DNA of 64,000 bases from Paludibacteraceae bacterium (GTDB taxonomy: Bacteria > Bacteroidota > Bacteroidia > Bacteroidales > Paludibacteraceae). The notes below the pieces were generated by a model. The model was not told where the DNA came from. It was given only the letters and a program-made list of their open reading frames with translations, and searched no databases. Each line of letters opens with the position of its first letter. The first letter of the stretch is position 1. The stretch lies in NCBI GenBank assembly GCA_017527905.1, contig JAFXPK010000030.1, forward strand, positions 124,001 through 188,000, read 5' to 3'. The translations under genes were made by a program, and so were the position numbers. This document shows positions 34,741 to 43,321 of the stretch, piece by piece.

Positions 34741-35454
34741 ATGAATAGGTTTGTAATTTATATTTTACTTTTTCTCCCTACGGGATGTCTATTTGCACAG
34801 AAGATGAATTCAAGGGATAAATTACAGGGAGTATGGGAAATTACCTCTATTAGAGCATTTGATTATCAAGATAGTCATTCTTATGAGTACGAAGTTTATA
34901 GAAATAACGATATACTATATTTACATTTTGAATCAGACACGTTGGATGGGTATTATTCATCAAAATTCGGTTTTAGTCCCAAAGATTTAAAAGGTATTGA
35001 TTCCGTACCATTGGATTCATTGTCAGATTATGATGGATTTGTCCTTGTTGAGTATAATGATTCTATAGTCGATTCTTTAGGTGTTATACATGGATTCGTT
35101 TTAGAATATGCTTTCAAAAACTATGATAATTATTATCGTTGCTCATCTAATATTTGTTGTTATAGAAAATCGGCTATTCCAACCCCGTATTTAGTTCTCG
35201 TTAAAGAGGTTGGAACAAAAGATGGTATTGATTATCTGAAAAAATATTTCGGAACAAGCTTGTTAAAAGTTTCGGTGCAAAAGGCAGCTGTTTTTGATAA
35301 TTCTTTTCATCAAACAAAAAGTTTTTTTTATAAAAATGATGTTGTTGAATTGGTAAAAGAGGAGGGGCAATTCTTTAAAATTTTTTATCGTTCTAAAGAC
35401 GACCATATTGTTGAGGGCTTTATAAAGAAAAATAATGTTTATACGAAATGGTAG
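34741..35454 (+). CDS. exported array protein 3 (QGxW/GYIKK family)
   Basis: A 237-residue paralogue with a signal peptide ending CLFA near residue 19. The mature part carries KLQGVWEITS, then YEYEVYRNNDILYL, CSSNICC with three cysteines, a DYLKKYFG block matching the DDLKYF of copies 1 and 2, and an end VEGFIKKNNVYTKW. A potential lipobox is spoiled by a Pro, so a soluble periplasmic or secreted protein is expected. Its stop overlaps a short frame beginning at 35448. Confidence 0.75.
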   Translation: MNRFVIYILLFLPTGCLFAQKMNSRDKLQGVWEITSIRAFDYQDSHSYEYEVYRNNDILYLHFESDTLDGYYSSKFGFSPKDLKGIDSVPLDSLSDYDGFVLVEYNDSIVDSLGVIHGFVLEYAFKNYDNYYRCSSNICCYRKSAIPTPYLVLVKEVGTKDGIDYLKKYFGTSLLKVSVQKAAVFDNSFHQTKSFFYKNDVVELVKEEGQFFKIFYRSKDDHIVEGFIKKNNVYTKW

Positions 35455-35561
35455 ATGAGGCCTTATTCAAAGATGTATTTATTAGAAGTTGTTTAGGTCT
35501 TATTAATGGTGGCAGTAATGGGGAAGACACAAGACTAGAAATGACTAAAAAAAGCATATAA
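35448..35561 (+). other. short ORF overlapping the end of array gene 3
   Basis: ATG frame of 37 residues (MVDEALFKDVFIRSCLGLI then NGG). It overlaps the upstream stop by 7 bases and ends 23 bases before array gene 4. The segment IRSCLGLINGG is similar in pattern to IKMVGGAVNRGG at 34629. Could be translated by coupling, or be a remnant. Confidence 0.35.
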
Positions 35562-35584
35562 GGAGCTAAATAAATGAGATTATT

Positions 35585-36262
35585 ATGAGAAGTAGGTTGT
35601 TGATATTATTTATTTTGTTAGCAAATTATCTATATGCGGGTGATTTGCAATGTCTTCAAGGCGTTTGGAAAGAATTCGATATGACTCCTGATAAAAGTAT
35701 GAGTTCTGTTAATGAATTGTATTTAATTGTTAAGAACAGACAAATGCTATATGTATGGGTCGAGCAAGGAAATGTTACGCATGTGCAACTAGAATATATG
35801 TGTTTTATTCCCGATGAACAACAAAATAAAAATGTCCGATATAAGGATATCAAAAATAATGAAAGTGGTGACGTTTATTTGGCGAAACATCCTTTAAATG
35901 ATACAGCTATGATTAATAGTGAATGTTATCAGGAGATGATGAGTTGCTCGGAAGAAGATCTATATGTATCATCTGCAATGTATGGAAGAGGTAATTTAAA
36001 TTTTGCATTAAAGGAATCGATATTTTATTATGATCCTGATTTTGGATATTTTGTAGATTGTGCAAGAATAAAGGTAGATAAGGCATATATATATGATTCT
36101 ACAATGCATAAAACGAATGAGTTCCTTACAAAAGAAAAAGAATGTTTTGTCATTGAATCAAATGACAAATATGTGAAAATGGAATGTAGGGGAAAAAGTG
36201 GAAAGGCAATCGTCGGTTATCTCAAAAAGGAAGATATCGCCTTCAGTATATTCATTGAATGA
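35585..36262 (+). CDS. exported array protein 4 (QGxW/GYIKK family)
   Basis: The shortest paralogue, 225 residues. Signal peptide to NYLYA (about residue 18), then GDLQCLQGVWKEF at the mature start. Two cysteines in SECYQEMMSC sit mid-protein, and the protein ends IVGYLKKEDIAFSIF. AGGAGCT lies 23 bases upstream of the ATG. The DLKYF block is not obvious here, so this copy is the most diverged. Function unknown. Confidence 0.75.
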   Translation: MRSRLLILFILLANYLYAGDLQCLQGVWKEFDMTPDKSMSSVNELYLIVKNRQMLYVWVEQGNVTHVQLEYMCFIPDEQQNKNVRYKDIKNNESGDVYLAKHPLNDTAMINSECYQEMMSCSEEDLYVSSAMYGRGNLNFALKESIFYYDPDFGYFVDCARIKVDKAYIYDSTMHKTNEFLTKEKECFVIESNDKYVKMECRGKSGKAIVGYLKKEDIAFSIFIE

Positions 36263-36288
36263 TTTACAAAATAATTAACCAAAAAATA

Positions 36289-36440
36289 ATGACGAAAAAC
36301 TTTCAATCCTAATCATCCTTCTCCTATCGTCGTTTTAGTTGGCGATGGCGGATGTTGTATCGGTAGCGGCGAAGCAGCTGGAGAATAATTATAACAATGT
36401 GGTCAATACTAAACAAAAAGCATATCAACAATTAAAATAG
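36289..36440 (+). pseudogene. broken small exported-protein gene before array gene 5
   Basis: ATGACG followed by five A bases begins a frame that closes at once. One frame over, a signal-peptide-like stretch (KLSILIILLLSSF) runs into a TAG at 36336-36338 and then continues as LAMADVVSVAAKQLENNY and ends AYQQLK. One frameshift in the A-run and one stop would account for it. It ends 7 bases before the next ATG. Confidence 0.4.
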
Positions 36441-36447
36441 TGATAAA

Positions 36448-37143
36448 ATGGGAAAAATAAAGTTCCTTTTTGCTTTGTTTATATTTTGCATAAATTGCTC
36501 TTATGCACAATATTCATATAACGATGTCCAAGGAATTTGGATGATGGAAGAGTCTTTGTCTTCTAATGAATGTACTATTCTAAATAATAATGTTTTTTTT
36601 GTTTTTTATAAGAATCATTATTTGATTATACCGACAACCGATAACGATTCAGTTACTTTATTCAGAGAAGTTAAGGTTGCGGAATATGGCTTTAGTGATG
36701 ATTGTAATTCGCCAGATAGTATATCAAGCGAAGGAAGATTCCTTGTCAAAATAACGAATTCACCTAATGGCAAAGTCTTTTATGATGCATGGTGCTATTT
36801 CTTTGTCAATAAAAAGAAAATATTACATTATAGTGGTGCGGGATTTATATATCTTGAAAAATTACCAATTAAGGCCCAAAATAAATTATTTATGCAAAGT
36901 ATAAATGATCATCACAATTATGCCCGTGAATTTCTAGAATATGATCTTTGTTGTGTGAAAAAAGATAATTGTCATTTGCTAGATAATCAAGGGAAGAAGA
37001 CGGATATAATCGTACCCAAATTGTGTGTTGTAATTGTTCGCAACGTTTCAGGCAGTTTACTCAAGGTGGAATACGAAGACTCTCCTGGACATGTAGTCTA
37101 TGGCTATATTAAGAAAAAAGATTTAATATTTGTCGATGAATAG
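36448..37143 (+). CDS. exported array protein 5 (QGxW/GYIKK family)
   Basis: A 231-residue paralogue and the last of the array. Signal peptide to CSYA (about residue 20), then DVQGIWMMEE, a central CYFFVNKKK stretch, paired cysteines in DLCCVKKDNCH, and an end VYGYIKKKDLIFVDE. Its 3' end faces the convergent gene at 37184 across only 40 bases. Function unknown. Confidence 0.75.
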   Translation: MGKIKFLFALFIFCINCSYAQYSYNDVQGIWMMEESLSSNECTILNNNVFFVFYKNHYLIIPTTDNDSVTLFREVKVAEYGFSDDCNSPDSISSEGRFLVKITNSPNGKVFYDAWCYFFVNKKKILHYSGAGFIYLEKLPIKAQNKLFMQSINDHHNYAREFLEYDLCCVKKDNCHLLDNQGKKTDIIVPKLCVVIVRNVSGSLLKVEYEDSPGHVVYGYIKKKDLIFVDE

Positions 37144-37183
37144 GCGTTTGGTTGCGGTGACTTCCTAGTACTGAACACCTCCG

Positions 37184-37771
37184 TTATTCGGACCCTCTGT
37201 TTTCCTTCTTCTTCTTTGAAAAATCTTGCAGGAACCTTTCCACTTTTTTCCATTGAATATCCTTCTCGATTATATAATCCAATTCACGTAGGTATTTTTT
37301 CCCTTGGATGATAGATTGCAGGTATTGGTGAACAGGCTCTGGATCATACACTTGCCAATATACGTCCAACATTCCGTCGAAAGTCTCCCTGGCTAAGAAA
37401 AGTGCATTGGGATGTTTCGGATCGCCCTTAATGACTGAATCAAGTTGGGTAACCCAATTGACTACAAGATTATACTCCTCTTGCGATGGCATGCCATTGT
37501 TAGCCAAATCTTTGTATTCAATCGTAAGAGAACATGTCCATCCGAACACATCCCTATCCTTGAAATCACGCAAACTGGTGTTAACAACGGCAACCGCAGG
37601 TTTATTATCCTCGGACATGCTTTCCACAACAGAAAAAACTTCTTCAGGAATTGCGACACTGACATTTTCCCGTTCCACATATGACGGTTCCGTGCTCTTT
37701 GCCGCATAACCGTTGGAAAAGCCTGCGAACAACAGAAAAGAAGCAATTGCTATGACCAATACATTTTTCAT
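37184..37771 (-). CDS. exported DUF695-like domain protein
   Basis: A 195-residue protein with signal peptide to about residue 23 (NGYAA). The mature part reads FGWTCSLTIEYKD, NGMPSQEEYNLV, ALFLARETFDGMLDVYWQV and a final EKDIQWKKVERFL. That series (Gly-x-Pro...Glu, a strand with xR.T..G, then a D-x-W near the end) is like DUF695. DUF695 proteins have no agreed function. It is convergent with the array and codirectional with the two genes on its right. Confidence 0.65.
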   Translation of the reverse strand: MKNVLVIAIASFLLFAGFSNGYAAKSTEPSYVERENVSVAIPEEVFSVVESMSEDNKPAVAVVNTSLRDFKDRDVFGWTCSLTIEYKDLANNGMPSQEEYNLVVNWVTQLDSVIKGDPKHPNALFLARETFDGMLDVYWQVYDPEPVHQYLQSIIQGKKYLRELDYIIEKDIQWKKVERFLQDFSKKKKENRGSE

Positions 37772-37843
37772 CTCTCCGAATCTTATATTAATTATTTAAT
37801 ATTCAATATCTTGCAAAATAATTTACTGATTCAATCCCGTTCA

Positions 37844-38419
37844 TTATTCTTCTATTCCCCACACAACAGCGGCCATAGAATCCACATATCTATCATACTC
37901 TTTATCTTCATATAATATGTGTTTTTTCACGCTGTGATCGTTATATTCAAGAAGTTGGAAGTCGCTTTCCCATATTAGCTTTTTCCCTTCCTTTTCGATT
38001 GACAATACGCCAAAATCTTTATTTAAGATATCATCTCTCTTCCCATCTGTTATACCTTTAAGGCCCAATAGTTTTATTTTTCCCGGACTGATAGACTTAG
38101 AATAAAACAGATAGGAAGTGGAAGGAGTTGAATCTGCGACCCATTGGAATTGAAAGATAATACTGTCTTTATTAATGGTTAACGAATAGGTGGGATTATC
38201 ATCATACAATTCGTCCGTAAGATCCCCTTGCCCGTAATAGACTCCCTCCCAATTATACTGGTTATCAAATTCCAACACATAAGGAGCTGAACGATCTGAA
38301 GCTTCGGGGTTTTTAGAAATTGGCTTGGATTGGCCGCTATTGTTCATAACCCAAAGAGACAAAAGAACAACTACACAGGTTGTTAGATATTTGTTTGAAT
38401 TAGATTGTTTTTCCTTCAT
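37844..38419 (-). CDS. exported small protein, unknown (lipocalin-like style)
   Basis: A 191-residue protein with one N-terminal hydrophobic segment (residues 11-27), a signal or anchor. The mature part has YNWEGVYYGQGDL, TYSLTINKDSIIFQFQW and a C-terminal stretch with LLEYNDHSVKKHI. The W-x-G-x-Y strand start resembles lipocalin-like or DUF5991-type proteins, but I would not name it. It lies between the DUF695-like gene and the large HEXXH protein, on the same strand, with gaps of 72 and 39 bases. Confidence 0.65.
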   Translation of the reverse strand: MKEKQSNSNKYLTTCVVVLLSLWVMNNSGQSKPISKNPEASDRSAPYVLEFDNQYNWEGVYYGQGDLTDELYDDNPTYSLTINKDSIIFQFQWVADSTPSTSYLFYSKSISPGKIKLLGLKGITDGKRDDILNKDFGVLSIEKEGKKLIWESDFQLLEYNDHSVKKHILYEDKEYDRYVDSMAAVVWGIEE

Positions 38420-38458
38420 CTTATTTACCGTTTCGTATTAGGATCATTGGGATACATA

Positions 38459-41400
38459 TCACCGAACGATCTTTTGTCCGTTCACCACATACACGCCCGA
38501 CTGGATCGGCTTCACGACACGCATACCGGCCTGCATATAGAACTGGTCCACCAACAGACCACGCATATCGTAAACCGTCACCCATTGCGCCTTGCCCACC
38601 GTCTCGAAGCAGAAGCCCTCCTCCTCATTGTAGACAAGCAGAGAAGTGGTCTCGTTCCGCAGTTCATCCACAGCCGTCAAATCACCCGCCAATGCCTTCA
38701 CTTCGGCCTTGGAAAGGATGATCCACCTTTGCTGGCTCGCAGAGTTCTGGTGGTCGAATCGTGCGGCGGAAACACCGTTGTTCGCGGAGGATAAGGCCAT
38801 CGGACGGTTCGTTCCGTCGGCGAAGACCATCCAATAGGACTTCAGGTTGAAATACTGGTTCGTGACATTCTGACGGGAACCCATCAGCTGAATACCATAC
38901 TTCTCCTGCGAGCCCAAGGAGAGCCTAGAATTGGCGCAGGAGAGCGATTTATCCTCCGAAACGTTCCGAAAATCATACAACTGCGTTTCCGGCTCGAAAT
39001 GGATCTTCCAGGCGTAGGCGTTCTCCTTCAACAACGTTTTCCAATCCGTAGCCTTCACCGAAAGATTACCGTTCTCCAACCGTAAAGAGGTCGGTGTACT
39101 TGCATTCTGAGCAGCGGACAAAAGGTAATAGGTCTCGTAATCCTCCTGCGTGAACGTGTAGGCTGGGGAAGCGAAGGCACCTGACACCGGCGGAAGGTTA
39201 TCCTCGCCCAACGCTTGGATAATCAGCGCATTGGCGTAATATAGGATACGTGTGCCGTCATCCTCGTGCGCCCCATTGATACCATACGGCCAGAAGTGCG
39301 TGTTATCGCCCTTCAATTGGGCGGAGTTGTCATTCTCCAGGAAATGCAGGATTTGATCCGTACGTTCGCCTAACCAGAAGCCTTTGGTCGTCTCCTGACG
39401 GTAGACGGAGGAGTTCATCCAATTATCCGTCGTACCGACACCCGCGGCGTGGCACATCTCATGCTGGATCGTACCCGTACGCTGGTAGCTGGCGTTCGGT
39501 CCGACCCTCATCCAACCTCCATAGCTACAATCCGCGGTCTGGGTGCTCGCCCCGTACGAAACGGTCAGATGCAAGCCCCGGATGCTCGTGATGTTGTTCC
39601 AGACATCACACGCGTCCGCCACAGCTTCGTTGATACGCTTGTTTTCCTCGTCGGAGCCTCCGTTGTTGTACGACCAGGTGATGTCACCCTTCGGCAACGT
39701 GCATATCTTGATGCGCTCGCCATAGCCCACTGCGTTCGACCTCGTGATCGCATAAGGGCGGATATAATAGACCATGGAGGGGGTCAAGCCTGTCATGACA
39801 TAGATGGTTCCGTTGTTAGTGTAGGATAGGGAAGAGCGGTCGTCCAACACCGTCGGGTTGGAGGAGGTGGACCAGCAGAAGCCCCGCTCCGTGATGTTAT
39901 TGCCAGAGAACGTGGCGCGTCCGAAGGCCATCGTCGCACCCGTCGCATGACGAGGATCCGTCACGACCGTAGGGATATCCCCCGACGCATTCGCCACCTG
40001 GAACGTGAATATAGCGTCGTCGAGTCGCTTTACACACCCGTCAAGATCATCCACGCCCATCGACTCATTGCCTAAATACTTCTTCGCCTCGTCTATGGCC
40101 GCCTGCAGTTCAGCGCTACCATTCTTTCCCTCCTGATAGGTGTTCTCAGCCAAGGCTATCTCCTCCGCAAGACGCTGGAACGCCGCGGCCGACGAACCCG
40201 CCAGCTCGCTATACTGACGAAGACGTGTCGCGATGGAGGAGAGATCCTTCTCGTTCGGATTCCCCAACCACTCCTTCGCCTTGGCGACCTCACCCTCCAA
40301 TTGGGTACGGTAAGTCTTGTAGATCGTTCCACTCAACAGATTCTCAGCCACTTCCACACGTCGCTGAATCTCCACTTCGTAGTCGTCCATGCTAGCCGCA
40401 CTGTACAATAGCCTGAAATTATCTACCGACAGCCAGTTGCCGGAAGCGTTTTTAGCCACAAAACCTATTGAAAAGCTCTCCTCCATGTGGGTGAATTGTA
40501 GGGTATATTCCTTCTTTTCGGAGACTGCCACACTGTCACTGCCTGCGATGATCCATGCGCCTGTCTGGCCACTCCTTCCGTCCTGCGTGTTCTGCGCCGC
40601 CACCTTCAGCGTATAGACACCGTTGGGAGCCTCCGGACCAACTTCTTGGACAACACTCGCACTGCCCACCTTAGATCCTGCGGAAACCCATTTCTCCGCA
40701 TAGTAGTTACCTGATTTCAGCGAGAACGACGTGTTAGACTGCGTCTGCAGACCCGACACGCTCCATCCCTCGAAACCATCCTCGAAGCTTGGGTTCACGA
40801 TGAAACGGGTCATGTCTGAAGGATGATCCGAGGAGGAATTGGCCCAACCATACACCTCCAACTGATTCCTCAATGCCTCGTCCGCCTTGAAAAGGTCCGC
40901 ATAGGAAGCGCTCTCATCGTCGCACACACGCTGCACCTCGTCCATCACAGCCTTCAGATCGGCCGCACCGTTCCCCGTACCGCTACCATAGGTGGTGCTG
41001 GCGGTGGAGAGGGTAGTCCGCAGTGTGGAACGCATCCCGGCGATCAAGGTGCCATTATCACCCACTAAATAGAGTCTCACGAAATCGACCATTACCTTGG
41101 CGGAATTGGCCGAACCGTTCGCCACGCCCTTGAAACCGATCTGCACCTTTCCTTCCTTCTCCGACGAAAGGGTAAAGGTGACCTCATCCAGCGTCCAATT
41201 CATGGGGAAAGAGGAGAGGCGGGAAAGGGAAGAGGATCCGTTGTCCGGAATCCATCCCAAAAGGCTATATCCATTGGTGGAGTTGCTACCGTTGTAGAAG
41301 GCGGCCTGCAGCTTGTACGAACCCGCCGGCAAGGTGATTTTCTGATAATACTTCAAAGACTCCTCCCAGCCCGTGCTGAGCACCAGACAGCCACCCTTCG

Positions 41401-41689
41401 AGCCCTCATAGCCCGACGAAGGAACCTTTCCGTTGGTGTTGAACGTCTTGCCCGTCCCTAACTCATAGACACCCGTCACGGTATAATCCACACCGATATC
41501 CTTGTTCCAACCATAAACGGGGAGAATCTCCTGCGCCACATTCCCTTGCTCATTCGCCTTATAATCAAAGTGTTCCGAGTCGTCGAACCCATAGTTCTGC
41601 AGATATAACTCCGAGATGTCAATATCAGCCCACGCCGAAGCGCAGAAAGCCAAGGAGAACGTAATAATGGATAACAAACGTGTTTTCAT
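38459..41689 (-). CDS. large secreted HEXXH metalloprotease-like protein with T9SS-like tail
   Basis: 1076 residues. A signal peptide (to SAWA) precedes two carbohydrate-binding-like beta-sandwich domains (about 30-205 and 290-430). FIVAR-like helices follow (440-565), then a fibronectin-like section (PYAITRSNAVGYG), and a peptidase-like domain with HEMCHAAGVGT, His743 to His747 being the HEXXH. A later THFWPYGINGAHED is conserved-looking. The end (VTVYDMRG and IQSGVYVVNG) resembles a T9SS sorting domain. It probably degrades or binds surface glycoproteins. Start ATG at 41689 fits the signal peptide; a 45-residue upstream extension is rejected. Confidence 0.82.
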   Translation of the reverse strand: MKTRLLSIITFSLAFCASAWADIDISELYLQNYGFDDSEHFDYKANEQGNVAQEILPVYGWNKDIGVDYTVTGVYELGTGKTFNTNGKVPSSGYEGSKGGCLVLSTGWEESLKYYQKITLPAGSYKLQAAFYNGSNSTNGYSLLGWIPDNGSSSLSRLSSFPMNWTLDEVTFTLSSEKEGKVQIGFKGVANGSANSAKVMVDFVRLYLVGDNGTLIAGMRSTLRTTLSTASTTYGSGTGNGAADLKAVMDEVQRVCDDESASYADLFKADEALRNQLEVYGWANSSSDHPSDMTRFIVNPSFEDGFEGWSVSGLQTQSNTSFSLKSGNYYAEKWVSAGSKVGSASVVQEVGPEAPNGVYTLKVAAQNTQDGRSGQTGAWIIAGSDSVAVSEKKEYTLQFTHMEESFSIGFVAKNASGNWLSVDNFRLLYSAASMDDYEVEIQRRVEVAENLLSGTIYKTYRTQLEGEVAKAKEWLGNPNEKDLSSIATRLRQYSELAGSSAAAFQRLAEEIALAENTYQEGKNGSAELQAAIDEAKKYLGNESMGVDDLDGCVKRLDDAIFTFQVANASGDIPTVVTDPRHATGATMAFGRATFSGNNITERGFCWSTSSNPTVLDDRSSLSYTNNGTIYVMTGLTPSMVYYIRPYAITRSNAVGYGERIKICTLPKGDITWSYNNGGSDEENKRINEAVADACDVWNNITSIRGLHLTVSYGASTQTADCSYGGWMRVGPNASYQRTGTIQHEMCHAAGVGTTDNWMNSSVYRQETTKGFWLGERTDQILHFLENDNSAQLKGDNTHFWPYGINGAHEDDGTRILYYANALIIQALGEDNLPPVSGAFASPAYTFTQEDYETYYLLSAAQNASTPTSLRLENGNLSVKATDWKTLLKENAYAWKIHFEPETQLYDFRNVSEDKSLSCANSRLSLGSQEKYGIQLMGSRQNVTNQYFNLKSYWMVFADGTNRPMALSSANNGVSAARFDHQNSASQQRWIILSKAEVKALAGDLTAVDELRNETTSLLVYNEEEGFCFETVGKAQWVTVYDMRGLLVDQFYMQAGMRVVKPIQSGVYVVNGQKIVR

Positions 41690-41758
41690 GATATGTACAA
41701 TATAAAGGGCAAACGCAAGACGCATCGGCCTCGCATCTCCCCAACGTTCAGTATAGCG

Positions 41759-41766
41759 CAAATGTA
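41759..41766 (-). promoter_or_regulatory. -7 box TACATTTG for the HEXXH gene
   Basis: Complement of CAAATGTA; a perfect box about 70 bases before the ATG on the minus strand. Confidence 0.4.
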
Positions 41767-41905
41767 AAATAAAAATCCTTAAATGCCGAAGAATTCGCCG
41801 AATTTTATAGGATGGACAACCCATACCTCACCCCCTTCAACGCCAACGAAAGAATCATGTAACGCATTGAGATAGAGTAGGGTAATATCCTTTCTTGGAC
41901 TTCCC

Positions 41906-43237
41906 TTAATTGAATAACTTATCCAGCTTCTGTATGCTGGAGGACAAACAGAAAACGATCACATCGTCGCCCGGCCGGATATGGGTGTTACCGTTCGCGA
42001 TTTCTCCCTTGCCGTCACGTATCACACCTCCGATGAAGATGTCGCGCGGTATCTTGAGGCCCTTGATCTCCGCCTTGGTGATATAGGCCCCCTCCTTAGG
42101 CGTCAGTTCGACAACCTGCGCGTCCACGTGCGTCAGACCCTTCACGTTCCTGACGTCGGCGTCCAGCGTGTATTGGTAGATATAGCTGGCGGCGATCAGT
42201 TTCTTGTTGATGACCGTACCGATGTCCAAATTCTCCGCCAACGGTATGTAGTCTATGTTCTCCACCTCCGAAATAGTCTTCCGAAGACCGAATCTCTTAG
42301 CGGAGATGCAAGCCAATATATTAGCCTCCGAGTTGTCCGTCAAGGCGACGAAAGCGTCCACATCCTCGATGCCCTCCTCGCGCAGCAGCTCCAGGTTCGT
42401 GGCGTCACCCAAGATAACCAAGGCGTTGTCCATCTTCTCCGCCAGCTTCATAATCTTGCTCTTATCCTTCTCGAGGACCTTCACATGGATATCGTCATGG
42501 AGCATATCAACAGTACGTTGCGTGATGTTTCCACCTCCCATGATCATCAGATCCTTCACTTGAATCACCTCCTTACCCGCCTGTTCACGCACATTGGCGA
42601 TGAAGTCGCGCGTCGTGATGAAGTAAACAATATCGTTCGCCAAGATCTCGTCATCACCCTTAGGGATGATGGTGGACAAGTCTCGACGGATAGCCACGAC
42701 ACGATAGAACTCGCTGTGTTTCAAGTCTTTCAGCGGTTGGTTGATGATAGGAGCGTTACTCCGCACCTTCATACCGATCAGGGTCAATTCACCGTCGCTG
42801 AACTCCATCCATTGGCGGACCCAGTTCATTCTGAGCGAATTGACGATCTCCTTAGCGGCCAGCACCTCAGGATAAATCAGGGAATCGATACCCAGATCCT
42901 TAAATCTGGCGGTATTTTTAGGAGAAAGATATTCGTAATTATTGATTCGCGCCACCGTCTTTTTAGCGCCCATGTTATGGGCCAGTATGCACGAAGTGAT
43001 ATTCTGGCTCTCGTATGGAGTAACACCGACAAACAAATCTGCCTGGGAAACATTCGCCTCTTCCAAGTCCTTGATGGACGTGGTGCAGCCCGTGACCGTC
43101 ATCAGGTCATAATTGGACTCCATCCTTTGCAGTTTCTCCTCATCATCATCCAAAAGGATGATGTCATGGTTCTCCCTCGACAACATCTTCGCCAAGTGAG
43201 TACCCACTTCTCCAGCACCTGCAATAATTATTTTCAT
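41906..43237 (-). CDS. trkA: Trk potassium uptake regulatory protein TrkA
   Basis: A cytoplasmic NAD-binding subunit (443 residues) of the Trk potassium system. It has two copies of the RCK unit: KIIIAGAGEVGTHLAK for the first Rossmann fold, and LMIMGGGNITQR for the second, each followed by a TrkA-C domain (IPKGDDEI; HIRPGDDVIVF). The membrane partner TrkH is not in this window. It appears to be transcribed alone. Confidence 0.93.
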   Translation of the reverse strand: MKIIIAGAGEVGTHLAKMLSRENHDIILLDDDEEKLQRMESNYDLMTVTGCTTSIKDLEEANVSQADLFVGVTPYESQNITSCILAHNMGAKKTVARINNYEYLSPKNTARFKDLGIDSLIYPEVLAAKEIVNSLRMNWVRQWMEFSDGELTLIGMKVRSNAPIINQPLKDLKHSEFYRVVAIRRDLSTIIPKGDDEILANDIVYFITTRDFIANVREQAGKEVIQVKDLMIMGGGNITQRTVDMLHDDIHVKVLEKDKSKIMKLAEKMDNALVILGDATNLELLREEGIEDVDAFVALTDNSEANILACISAKRFGLRKTISEVENIDYIPLAENLDIGTVINKKLIAASYIYQYTLDADVRNVKGLTHVDAQVVELTPKEGAYITKAEIKGLKIPRDIFIGGVIRDGKGEIANGNTHIRPGDDVIVFCLSSSIQKLDKLFN

Positions 43238-43321
43238 AAATTCTAATTTGTATCCCGCGAATTTAGTGAAAAATATGATAGGTGTACCATAGAATCGTTT
43301 ACAAGCGCTTTTTCTGGGAAT

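Noticed and set aside
41981-43246. 421-codon plus-strand frame opposite trkA
   Set aside because: Mirror frame of a clear TrkA gene; composition and residues (His/Arg/Val-rich) are those of an antisense shadow.
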